Assembly: GCA_963825255.1 (NCBI GenBank) | Contig: CAWGSF010000006.1 | Span: forward strand, 1 to 15,685 | DNA length: 15,685 bases | Direction: 5' to 3' | From: JAIBJN01 sp963825255 | Lineage (GTDB): Bacteria > Actinomycetota > Thermoleophilia > Gaiellales > Gaiellaceae | Part shown: positions 6,997 through 15,603 of the stretch, piece after piece | How the letters are laid out: each line of letters begins with the position of its first letter | Numbering within the stretch: the stretch's first letter is position 1 | Program-made: the position numbers and the translations under genes | Notes under the pieces: generated by a model | Database searches by the model: none | What the model saw: only the letters and a program-made list of their open reading frames with translations | What the model was told of the DNA's origin: nothing

Positions 6997-8408
6997 GTGG
7001 CGGTCGAAGGCGACCGGCTCCTCGCCGAGTGGCGCCCCGCTCTCAGGCGACGGGCCTTCCTGCCAAGCGCCGCCAATCTCGCGCAGTACATCTCGCTTCG
7101 GCGCCGTGACCTGAGGCCGATTCAGGAGGCGCTCATGCCGCTCGGCCTCTCGTCGCTCGGTCGCTGCGAGGCCCGCGTCCTCGCGAACCTCGATGCGGTC
7201 ATCGCGTCCCTGACCGCCGTCGCCGGCGACGAGTCGAGCGTGGAGACGATCCACCACCCGCGACCGGCGTCCTTCTACCGGGGAAACCGTCTGCTCCGCC
7301 GGCACACGGAGGCCGTCTTCGGGCCGACCCCCCCGGGCCGTCAGGTCAGGATCATGGTGACCATGCCCGGGGCCGCGGCCGGCGACGACGGCTTCGTGCG
7401 CGAGCTGGTGAGCAGGGGCGCGGACGTGGTGCGTATCAACTGCGCTCACGACGGTGCGGACGAGTGGGCGCGATCGCGGCCAGCACGAGGAGAGCTGCGG
7501 CCGAGTGCGGACGCTCCTGCAAGGTGCTGATCGACCTGCAGGGCCCGCGCGCGAGGACGGGTCGGGCCGGCGGACGCTCCGGCGAGGTCCGGGTCGGCGT
7601 CGGCGATCGGGTGCGCCTCGTGACCGGGGAGCCCGAGAACGACCCGGACGTCCCCTGGCTCGAGTGCTCCTTGCCGGAGGCCGTTGCCCAGCTGAGGCCC
7701 GGGCACGAGGTGTGCATCGACGAGGGCCGAATCCGTCTGGTCGCCGAGGAGGTCTCCGGGCGCGCGGCGCTGCTTCGGGTCTCCCGGGTCGAGTCGAAAG
7801 GTCGGCTCCGGCCCGACAAGGGCCTCAACTTTCCCGACACGAGCCTTCGTCTCGACTCGCTGACCCCGAAGGACCTCTCCGATCTCGACGTCGTCGCCCG
7901 CGAGGCGGACATCGTCGGCTACTCGTTCGTGCAGAGCGCCGCCGACGTCGCCGCCCTCCAGGAGGAGCTGGCTCGCCGTGAGCCCGGGAGAACCCATGCG
8001 ATCGCAGCCAAGATCGAGACGGCCCTCGCCGTTCAGCGGTTGCCCGAGATCATCGTCCAGGGCGCGGGCGCGCAGCCGTTCGCGGTGATGATCGCGCGCG
8101 GAGACCTCGCGGTCGAGATCGGGTTCGGTCGGCTCGCCGAGATCCAGGAAGAGATCCTCTGGCTCTGCGAGGCCGCCCACGTGCCCGTGATCTGGGCGAC
8201 GCACGTCCTCGACTCGTTCGTCCGCAAGGGCACGCACTCGCGCGCGGAGATGACCGACGCCGCCATGGCGGAGCGCGCCGAATGCGTGATGCTGAACAAG
8301 GGCCCATACGTGCTCGACGCCGTCGCCATCCTCGACGACGTGCTCGGGCGGATGGAGGCCCATCAGTCGAAGAAGACGTCGCGCCTGCGGGCCCTGCGGG
8401 CGTGGTGA
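6997..8408 (+). CDS. Pyruvate-kinase-like protein with N-terminal extension (one frameshift)
   Basis: About 470 residues. The first ~115 (VEGDRLLAEWRPALRRRAF, then RDLRPIQEALMPLGLSSLGR) precede the pyruvate kinase barrel, which starts at RIMVTMPGAAAGDD. Barrel motifs: RINCAHD (substrate-binding Arg), VLIDLQGPRARTG, the catalytic Lys in AAKIETA, MIARGDLAVEIG (metal site), and a Thr-containing WATHVLDSF. The usual SGETAKG loop is replaced by LNKGPYVLD, and the protein ends soon after, so the C-terminal effector domain is missing. The frame breaks near 7469; adding a base gives EWAR-IAASTRRAAAECG. GTG 6997 is the first standard start, but the frame is open back to 6946 and LLLRSLVELREE just upstream looks coding, so the true start may be CTG 6961 or lie beyond another indel. 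Catalysis on PEP/ADP is plausible but not shown; I recall similar atypical homologues in bacteria. Confidence 0.75.
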
Positions 8409-8492
8409 GACGAAGCCCCTCGGCCGCGTGAGGCACCATGGGACCGGTGCGTTGCCGTCCCGAGACGTGGAGGGCGTTCGTTCGGAGACGAT

Positions 8493-9282
8493 GTGACGAG
8501 GCAGGAGCGAAAGGCGGAGAGATTTCGGGCGCTGCACGCCGGCGAGGCGTTCGTCATCCCCAACCCGTGGGACGCCGGCTCGGCCCGGGTGCTCGAGGCG
8601 CTCGGCTTCCAGGCGCTGGCGACGACCAGCTCCGGCTTCGCGTTCACGCTCGGCCGGCTCGACGGCGACGTGACGCTGGACGAGGTGGCCGAGCACGCCG
8701 CCGCCGTCGACCGCGCCACCGGGTTGCCGCTGTCGGTCGACCTCGAGAACGGCTACGGGGCCGACCCCGAGAGCGCCGCGCACACGATCACCCGCATCGC
8801 TGCGACCGGCGCGGTCGGCGGCTCCATCGAGGACTACGACCCCGCGGGGTTCGTCTACGGGCTGGCCCGGGCCGTCGAGCGGGTCGCGGCGGCGGTGGAG
8901 GCGGCCCGCGCGGCTCGAGTTCCCGTTCACCCTCACCGCCCGGGCCGAGAACCACATCCACGGGAACCCCGACCTCGACGACACGATCACGCGCCTCCAG
9001 GCCTTCGAGCAGGCAGGTGCCGACGTCCTCTACGCGCCCGGGCTCCGCACGCAGGGGGAGATCGCGGCCGTCTGCGAGGCCGTGTCCCGGCCGGTCAACG
9101 TGCTCGCGCTGCCGGGGCTGTCGGTGGCCGAGATCGTCGACGCAGGCGCCCGCCGCGTCAGCGTCGGCGGGGCGCTCACCTGGGTCGCCGTCGGCGCGAT
9201 GGTCGATGCCGCCCAGGCGCTCCGCGAGGGGAATCTCGCCCCGTTGGCGGCGAGGCTGCCGCTCGCCGAGTGGTTCGCCTAG
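8493..9282 (+). CDS. Isocitrate lyase/PEP mutase superfamily enzyme (one frameshift)
   Basis: A soluble alpha/beta-barrel enzyme of about 262 residues. The sequence NPWDAGSARVLEALGFQALA, then TTSSGFAFTLGR, is the typical beginning of this family. The metal/substrate region is VDLENGYGADP, followed by GSIEDYD and ARAENHIHGNPDLDDTI. AGADVLYAPGL and VNVLALPG lead to the end LAEWFA. The KKCGH lyase signature of true isocitrate lyases is absent, so a mutase, methylisocitrate-lyase-like or C-C lyase role is more likely; the substrate is unknown. GTG 8493 has GGAG five bases upstream. A one-base excess near 8918 (GCG-G-CTCGAG) splits the frame between VEAARA and LEFPFTLTARAEN. It follows the pyruvate-kinase-like gene by 84 bases on the same strand and ends ten bases from the convergent permease. 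Confidence 0.85.
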
Positions 9283-9292
9283 GCGCGGAACC

Positions 9293-10051
9293 TCAGTCCA
9301 CGTCGGCGCGGCGGTAGCGGAAGGTTGCGGCCAGCCAGCCCGCGACCGCGATCGCGGGCAGGACGACGTACGCGGCCCCGACCGAGACGTCGTTGAGGGC
9401 GACGTCCACGCCGGGCATGTCCGAGGCGATCGCCCGCGCCCAGCTCGTCACGGTGAAGCGCTGCGTGCCGTCCGAGGCGGCCGCGCCCGCGTTCTCCCAG
9501 AGGAGCACGAACGCGAGCCCCCACCACACCGCCCGCTTGAACCACAGCCCGGCCGCCACGAACAGGCCGGCGTAGGCGCACGCCGCGAGGGTCGCGCCGA
9601 CCAGGGCTCTCAGCGCCAGCTCGCCGCCGGCGCCTGCGGCGAGCGCCGAGACGGCGAGCGGCACCGCGGCCAGCGGGACGACGAGGGTGATGGTCGCGAG
9701 GACGGCGGCGGCGGGCAGCTGCCAGCGCGGCACGGGCTTCAGCCAGACGTAGACGAGGAGGCGGTCCTCGACGAGGTCGCCGAGCGCGGACGTCCCGAGC
9801 CAGAGCGCCGCGAGCGGCACGACGATGCCGAGCCCGTACGCCGCGACGATGTCGGCCGCCGCCTGGACGGGGTCGTCGTCCCAGCGCGCGAGGACGCCGA
9901 GCACGACCGCCAGCCCGCCGAGGGCCGCGATCCCGAGCAGGCGTGGGATCGAGATCTGCGTGCGGAGGAGCAGGCGGTAGAGCGCGCCGAGGGCGGCCAT
10001 CGTCCGCGGCCGCGGCGAACCGGCGGTCCGGGAGGCGTCGACCGTGCTCAT
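9293..10051 (-). CDS. ABC-2 type transporter permease (second exporter)
   Basis: A 252-residue integral membrane protein, intact. About six hydrophobic segments are visible: LLGIAALGGLAVVLGVLA, IVAAYGLGIVVPLAALWLG, AAAVLATITLVVPLAAVPLA, ALVGATLAACAYAGLFVAAG, AVWWGLAFVLLWENAG and AAYVVLPAIAVAGWLAATF. The loop DLVEDRLLVYVWLKPVPRWQ between segments two and three matches the 'strongly conserved loop before the third helix' pattern of NosY-like ABC-2 permeases. ATG 10051-10049 overlaps the stop of the preceding ATPase (ATGA), so the two are translated in coupling and form one exporter. It is the last gene of the four-gene operon. The substrate cannot be predicted. No terminator is seen in the ten bases before the convergent gene. 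Confidence 0.88.
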   Translation of the reverse strand: MSTVDASRTAGSPRPRTMAALGALYRLLLRTQISIPRLLGIAALGGLAVVLGVLARWDDDPVQAAADIVAAYGLGIVVPLAALWLGTSALGDLVEDRLLVYVWLKPVPRWQLPAAAVLATITLVVPLAAVPLAVSALAAGAGGELALRALVGATLAACAYAGLFVAAGLWFKRAVWWGLAFVLLWENAGAAASDGTQRFTVTSWARAIASDMPGVDVALNDVSVGAAYVVLPAIAVAGWLAATFRYRRADVD

Positions 10052-10986
10052 CGCTGCACCAGGTAGCGGAAGACGCCCTCGAGGTCGGCGTCGAGGGGGA
10101 CGACCTCGAAGAGGCTCGCACCCCGCTCCCTGGCCAGCGGGGCGAGCGCGCGGGCGAGCGCCCGCGCGTCGCTCGTGTCGAGCTCGAGCGCGCCGTCGCC
10201 CTCGAGCCGCGCGCCCACGACCGACCCGGCCTCGAGGAGCGCCCCCGCCAGCTCGCGCGGGCGGTCGGTCCGCACGCGAACGCGGAGCGGACGGTCGTCC
10301 ATCATCGCCCGCAGCTCGTGGAAGTCTCCGGCCGCCGCCAGCCGTCCCTGCGACATGACGAGGATGCGCGAGCCGAGCCGCTCGACCTCCTCGAGGACGT
10401 GGCTGGAGACGAGCACGCAGCGGCCCTCGGCGCCCAGGCGGCGGAACAGCGCGACCATGTCCACCCGCTGACGCGGGTCGAGCCCGGTCAGCGGCTCGTC
10501 CAGGACGAGGACGGGCGGGTCGTGGACGAGCCCGTGCGCCACCTTGGCCCGCTGCCGCATCCCCTTCGAGTACGCGGGGAGCCGCCGGCCGTCCGACGGG
10601 TCGAGCCCGACCGTCGCGAGCGCGGCCTCGGCGGCTGAGTCGGGATCGGGAAGGCCGTGCAGCACCGCGGCGAGCCGCACGAACCGATATGCCGTCAGCG
10701 ACTCGAAGACGGTCTCCTGCTGCGGGACGAGGCCGATGGAGCGGCAGACGTCGACGTCGGAGCGCGGGTCGCGTCCGAGCACGCGGATTCTGCCCTTGGA
10801 CGGACGCGCGAGCCCGCAGAGCATGCGCAGCATCGTCGACTTCCCGGCGCCGTTCGGGCCCAGGAGGGCGGTGACGCCGGGACCGACCTCGAAGCTCACG
10901 TCGGAGACGGCGACGAGCGCCCCGAACCACTTGGAGACGCCGTCCGCGACGACGCGCGGCTCCGGCGTAGACGGGCTCTCGCTCAC
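10048..10986 (-). CDS. ABC transporter ATP-binding protein (second exporter)
   Basis: A 312-residue ABC ATPase, intact. Walker A is GPNGAGKST at about residues 43-51; the Q-loop is VPQQETVF; the signature is degenerate (YSKGMRQR rather than LSGGQ), as in NosF/DrrA-type exporters; Walker B with D-loop is VLVLDEPLTGLD; the switch His is in LVSSHVLEEVE. The last ~90 residues form the accessory C-terminal domain common in this group, ending FRYLVQR. GTG 10986-10984 overlaps the upstream permease stop (GTGA), and its own stop overlaps the downstream permease start (ATGA). It powers the permease at 9293-10051; cytoplasmic, membrane-associated. Substrate unknown. Confidence 0.92.
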   Translation of the reverse strand: MSESPSTPEPRVVADGVSKWFGALVAVSDVSFEVGPGVTALLGPNGAGKSTMLRMLCGLARPSKGRIRVLGRDPRSDVDVCRSIGLVPQQETVFESLTAYRFVRLAAVLHGLPDPDSAAEAALATVGLDPSDGRRLPAYSKGMRQRAKVAHGLVHDPPVLVLDEPLTGLDPRQRVDMVALFRRLGAEGRCVLVSSHVLEEVERLGSRILVMSQGRLAAAGDFHELRAMMDDRPLRVRVRTDRPRELAGALLEAGSVVGARLEGDGALELDTSDARALARALAPLARERGASLFEVVPLDADLEGVFRYLVQR

Positions 10987-11865
10987 CGGTCCGCCTCGAT
11001 CCGGCGGTAGCGGAGCCAGCACGCCGCGGCCGCCGCGGCCGTCCACGCGAGCAGGCCGGCTGCGACGAGCCAGGTCGACAGCCTCCCGATGGGCTCGCCG
11101 TCCGTCTGCGCCTCGCCGAAGATCCGGTAGGACAGCTCGGAGGCGACGAAGGGGACGCTGAGCAGGTCGAGCGCGTCCGGCGCGCCGGCGCTCTCGATCG
11201 CGCTGCGGGCGACGATGACCGGCACGAGCAGGAGGAGCACGACCGCGACCGCCGCGACTGCCCGGCGCGTCGTGAAGCTCGCGACGGCCATCGAGACGGA
11301 CGCGTAGAGAAGCGCCGTCGCGAACCCGGAGGCGAGGATCCGCAGGAGCAGGCCGGGCGTCTCTCCCGCCGTCGGGCCATAGCCGGCGATCACGAAGGCC
11401 GCGAGCATGAACAGCAGCGGGCCGAGCGTGATCGTCGAGCATCACGGCGAGCACGGCCCCGCCCTTGGCCGCGAGATAGCGGGTGCGGTCGAGCGGCCCG
11501 GCGAGGTAGAGGCCGAGCATGCCCGAGCGCCGGTCGGGACAGAGCGCTTCGGGCGCGACCAGCGCCGCGAAGAGCGCGAGTGCGCTGCCGATGAAGAACG
11601 TGTACTCGCCGTAGGTGATCAGGTCGTCGACCGGCAGCGGGTCGACGAGGGCGGCGAACCCGACCGAGACGAGGGCCGGGGCGAAGGCGATGACGAGGGT
11701 GAGCGCGGGCAGGACCTTGTGGCGTGCCCCGCGCCCGATCCCGAGCACACGGCGGACCGTGAAGGCGCCCAGGGTGAGGATCGCGGAGGCGGGACGGCGT
11801 CGGGGCCCGTCGTAGCTCCGGTACCCGAGGTCGAAGAGGCGCGCGCGGCCCTGCTCCGAGCTCAC
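10983..11865 (-). CDS. ABC-2 type transporter permease (first exporter; one frameshift)
   Basis: A membrane permease of about 294 residues. It begins VSSEQGRARLFDLGYRSYDG, a typical start for this family. Hydrophobic segments include VLPALTLVIAFAPALVSVGF, FFIGSALALFAALVAPEAL, LLFMLAAFVIAG, ILASGFATALLYASVSMAVA, AVAVVLLLLVPVIVA and WLVAAGLLAWTAAAAAACWL. The loop CPDRRSGMLGLYLAGPLDRT is characteristic of NosY-like proteins. One extra base near 11434-11440 (minus strand CTCGACG for CTGACG) splits it; removing it gives VLAVMLTITLGPLLFMLAAF. GTG 11865-11863 overlaps the ATPase stop (GTGA), and its TGA overlaps the next GTG. It pairs with the upstream ATPase as the first exporter. Confidence 0.87.
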
Positions 11866-12792
11866 GTCTCCGTCCCCAGGTAGACGTCCTCGAGGGTCCG
11901 GCCGCGAGGCGCGAGCCGACGGAGGCCGACGCCGAGGTCGGCGACCGCGTCTCGCACGGCGTCGTGGCCGGCCGCGCCACCCGCGACGAGGACGACGCCG
12001 GCGTCGACCGAGACGTCGAGTCCGCGCTCGGCCAGCAGCGCGGCCAGCTCGTCGGCCCGGCCGTCGACCTCGACCACGAGCCCTTCCGGCCCGCGGCGCA
12101 GGTCGGCGAGCGCCCCGGCGCGGACGACGTCCCGCTCTCCACGATCACCACTGCGTCGCAGATCCGCTCGACCTCCTCGAGGTGATGCGACGAGATGACG
12201 ATGTGCATGCCGAACTCCGAGCCGACGCGACGGATGAGCGCGAGCATCTCCGTTCGCTGGACCGGATCGAGGCCGTCGGTGGGCTCGTCGAGGAGCACGA
12301 GCTCGGGGTCGTGGGCGATCGCCGCCGCGAGCTTGACGCGCTGCCGCTGGCCGGTCGACATCGTCCCCACCGGCCGGAAGCGCTCCTCCCCGAGCCCGAC
12401 GAGCCACAGCGCGTCGTTCGCGCGCTGGACCGCCGCCCGCGGGAGGGAGGAGGTGCATCTCCGCGAGATGCCGGACGAAGTCGGCGGCGGCGAGCTCCGT
12501 CGGCAGCTCGTGGTGCTCGGGTGCGTAGCCGATGCGCGCCCGCACGTCGATCCCCGAAGTCGCCGGATCCTCGCCGAGGACGGCCAGCGCCGCCCTCGTC
12601 CCGCGAGCGGAGCCCGAGCACGAGCGAGAGGAAGGTCGTCTTCCCCGCGCCGTTGGAGCCGAGCAGCCCCGTGATGCCGGGGCCGATCTCGGCATCCAGG
12701 CCGTCCAGGGCGACGGTGTGCCCGTAGCGCTTCACGACGCCGCGCGCCGAGACGACGCTGGACAGGGGCGGGTGCGGGTCAGTGCTCGTCAT
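11862..12792 (-). CDS. ABC transporter ATP-binding protein (first exporter; three frameshifts)
   Basis: An ABC ATPase of about 310 residues and the first gene of the exporter operon. Walker A is GSNGAGKTT near residue 42; RIGYAPEHHELP carries the Q-loop region (Glu in place of Gln); the signature is MSTGQRQRVKLA; Walker B with D-loop is LVLLDEPTDGLD; the switch His is in HIVISSHHLEEVE. A ~70-residue accessory C-terminal domain ends LEDVYLGTET. Three breaks: an extra G near 12594, an extra C near 12446, and a missing G near 12137 (GGGG read as GGG), each restoring the expected sequence when corrected. ATG 12792-12790 (MTSTDPHPPL) follows AGGA; an in-frame GTG at 12813 is less likely. The TGA overlaps the downstream permease GTG. 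ftsH ends 131 bases upstream on the same strand. Confidence 0.87.
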
Positions 12793-12923
12793 CGTTCCTG
12801 TCGGGATGATCACCTACGAGACGAACGGGGGACGCCGGAATCGACAGCCCGTCCTCCGCGGCCTGCGACCCCGGCGCGTCGGCACGGCAGCCGAACCTCG
12901 GGGGCTTCGGAAGCGCACGCGGT

Positions 12924-14893
12924 CTACGTCCTGGAGCGCGCCGCCGCGGCGAGCTCACCGGCCGGGGCCGCCTGGGGTCGCGTGACGCCGGCAGCCGCGT
13001 AGGCGTCGTCCTCGTCCAACGTCTCGTGCTCGAGCAGCGCGCTCGCGAGCGCGTCGAGCCGCGCCCGATTCTCCGTCAGGAGGGTGACGACCTCGTCGTG
13101 CGCCTCGGCGACGATGCGGCGCACCTCGTCGTCGAGCGAGCCTTCTGGGTCTCCGGTGACACCTCCGCGACGCCGGGGAGGAACGGCCCCGACCCGTCGC
13201 GGGGGATCACGGAGATCGGCCCGAGCGCGTCGCTCATCCCCCAGCGCCCGACCATCTGCCGGGCGAGCCCGGTCAGCTGCTCGATGTCGGACTCGGCGCC
13301 CGTGCTGATCTCGCCGAAGACGATCTCCTCGGCGACGCGGCCGCCGAGGGCGACCTTGATCTTCGCGCGTATCTCCGGCTCCAGGTAGTTGAAGCGATCG
13401 GCGTCGGGGGCGGAGAACGTCACTCCCAGCGCCATCCCGCGCGGGATGATCGAGACCTTGCGCACGGGATCCGCGCCGGGCGTCAGCATCCCGACGATCG
13501 CGTGCCCACCCTCGTGGTAGGCCGTCCGCCGACGATCCTCGTCGCTCATCATCACCTGGCGCTCGGCGCCGAGGACGATCCGCTCGAGCGCGTCGGTGAA
13601 GTCGGCTTCCTCGACCACGTCGTGCTCGCGCCGGGCGGCGGTGAGCGCCGCCTCGTTCACGAGGTTGGCGAGGTCGGCTCCGACCATCCCCGGCGTCGTC
13701 GCGGCGATGCGTGCGAGGTCGACGTCGGGGCCGAGCGGGACGCCGCGGGTGTGCACCCGAAGGATCGCCTCGCGCCCGACACGGTCCGGCGGCTGGACCG
13801 CGACCCGGCGGTCGAACCGCCCCGGCCGAAGGAGTGCCTGGTCGAGCACGTCGGGCCGGTTCGTCGCCCCGATCACGATCACGCTCGTCGCCGAGTCGAA
13901 CCCGTCCATCTCGGTCAGGATCTGGTTGAGGGTCTGCTCCCGCTCGTCGTTGCCGCCGCTGAAGCCGGCGACGCCGCTCGTGCGCGACGCGGCCGATCGC
14001 GTCCAGCTCGTCGATGAAGACGATCGCCGGCGCGTTCGCCTTCGCCTCGCTTGAACAGGTCGCGCACGCGCGCCGCTCCGACTCCGACGATCGCCTCGAC
14101 GAACTCGGACGCCGCCATCGAGAAGAACGGGACGTTCGCCTCTCCGGCGACCGCGCGGGCGAGCAGCGTCTTCCCCGTTCCGGGCGGCCCGGAGAGGAGC
14201 ACGCCGTGCGGAATCCGGCCGCCGAGCTTGCCGGTACTTGTCCGGGTTGCGGAGGAAGTCGACGACCTCGCTCAGCTCGTCCTTCGCCTCCTCGATGCCG
14301 GCGACGTCCGCGAAGGTGACCTTGTCGCCCGACGGCTCGTAGCGGCGGGCACGCGACCGTCCGAACGAGCCGAGGGCGTTCTGCACGTTGCCGGCCCGGC
14401 GGAACAGCCAGAAGAGCAGGAAGACGAACAGGATCGTCGGCCCGAAGCCGAACAGCAGCGTCTGCCACCACGGCGCGCCCGTCTCGAGCGGCTCGGCGTT
14501 GACCGTGACGTCGTTCTCCTGGAGCAGCTGGGAGAGCTCGTCGGTGTTGGCGAACGCGGGAATCTCCGTTCGGAATCGTGTCGTCGGCTTCGAGTCCTCG
14601 AAGGTCACGTCTTTCTTGAACGTGCCCTGGATGTCCGTCCCCTTGGACGTGATCTCCTCGACGTTGCCCGTCTTCACCTGTTGCAGGAAGAACGGGCTGT
14701 ACGGGACACGCACCCGCGACTCGGGCTCCATCGCCCGGCTGCTGATGAACAGGTTGAGTGCGAGCAGCGCGAGGAAGAAGACGATCCAGCGGGGCTGAGA
14801 GCCCGAACCTCGGACGCTGGGGCGGCGTCGGCGACGATCCTCGCGGCGCGGCGGCGGCGTCTCGGCTGCGCGGTCGTCGGTCTGCTGGGCCAT
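12924..14893 (-). CDS. ftsH: ATP-dependent zinc metalloprotease FtsH (four frameshifts)
   Basis: A membrane-anchored AAA+ protease of about 655 residues that degrades membrane and regulatory proteins. It has an N-terminal basic tail, helix WIVFFLALLALNLFISS, an extracytoplasmic domain, and a second helix (TILFVFLLFWLF). Next come Walker A GPPGTGKT (14167-14190), Walker B VFIDELDAIG, the second region of homology ATNRPDVLDQALLRPGRFDR, the zinc motif HEGGH (13502-13516), and the third ligand Asp in STGAESDIEQ. Size and order match canonical FtsH. Breaks are placed near 14234 (extra G), 14048 (extra C), 13985 (one extra base) and 13150 (between SPETQK and LDDEVRRIV). The gene is usually important for growth, so the breaks are probably sequence errors. 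ATG 14893-14891 starts MAQQTDDR. It is divergent from the acetyltransferase. Confidence 0.95.
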
Positions 14894-15055
14894 CGCTCTA
14901 GGCTACTCCCGCGGCGTTTCCGCCGCCGGTGGCAGGGCCACCGGAATCGGGCAGGGCCCGCGACGGCTCCGAGAGGTGGTTTTGGGACGCTGAGGCTTGA
15001 GTAAGGCGCGGACTGTCCGCGCTCGACTACGGTGCGCGACACGAGGGACTGACTG

Positions 15056-15523
15056 GTGGACTTGACGATTGAGCGGGTATCGGTCGCAACCGACGAGATT
15101 CGGCAGCTCGTGGCCGAGCTGGATCGGGCTCTCACCGGTCCCTACCTGCCAGAGCAGCATCATTCCCTTCCGCTCGAGCAACTCTTCGACAGCAACGTGA
15201 GGTTCTTCGCCGCACGAGTTGACGGCGTTGCCGTGGGCTGCGGGGGTGTCGCCTTCTACGACGGTTTCGCCGAGGTGAAGCGGATGTTCACGCAGCCGAC
15301 AGCCCGGCGGCAGGGTGTCGCTGCGGCCGTGCTCCGACATCTGGAAGGAGAAGCGAAGAGCGCCGGATACTCGGTTCTCCGTCTCGAAACCGGCATGTAT
15401 CAGGCCGAAGCCATCGCGTTCTACTTGCGTGCCGGCTTCGAGCAATGCGATGCCTTTGGCGAATACGTGAGCATGTCCCCGCAGGCGATCGAGACGAGCG
15501 TCTTCTATGAAAAGTCGATCTGA
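15056..15523 (+). CDS. GNAT family N-acetyltransferase
   Basis: An intact 155-residue acetyltransferase of the GNAT fold, using acetyl-CoA to acylate an amine. The acetyl-CoA binding loop is visible in ARRQGVAAAVLRHLEGEAK (Q/R-x-x-G-x-A form), preceded by the core strand VAVGCGGVAFYDGFAEVKRM and followed by YQAEAIAFYLRAGFEQC, the motif B Tyr-containing helix and strand. The acceptor is unknown. GTG 15056 has GAGGG eight bases upstream. The gene is less G/C-rich than its neighbours (two sampled 60-base lines count 62% and 60%, against 77% in a sampled ftsH line), which may mean a separate origin. It has no frameshift and is divergent from ftsH across a 162-base gap that probably holds both promoters. 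Confidence 0.88.
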   Translation: MDLTIERVSVATDEIRQLVAELDRALTGPYLPEQHHSLPLEQLFDSNVRFFAARVDGVAVGCGGVAFYDGFAEVKRMFTQPTARRQGVAAAVLRHLEGEAKSAGYSVLRLETGMYQAEAIAFYLRAGFEQCDAFGEYVSMSPQAIETSVFYEKSI

Positions 15524-15603
15524 GAACGATTCGTGTCTGCCGGAGCACGGCGCTACCGGCGTACGGGCGGGCCGCCCCAAGCGGGCTGCGGACGTTCGAG
15601 TCG

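Noticed and set aside
9276..9285. Palindrome CGCCTAGGCG over the stop codon of the PEP mutase gene, considered as a terminator.
   Set aside because: It has no loop and no T-run, and a ten-base palindrome is unremarkable in this composition.
8438..10066. A 542-codon open frame on the plus strand crossing the PEP mutase gene and the permease.
   Set aside because: Its product is low-complexity Arg/Gly/Pro sequence; the two recognisable proteins lie in other frames or on the other strand.
12793..12923. Small gene or terminator between ftsH and the exporter operon.
   Set aside because: The 131 bases show no recognisable short protein and no clear stem followed by a T-run.
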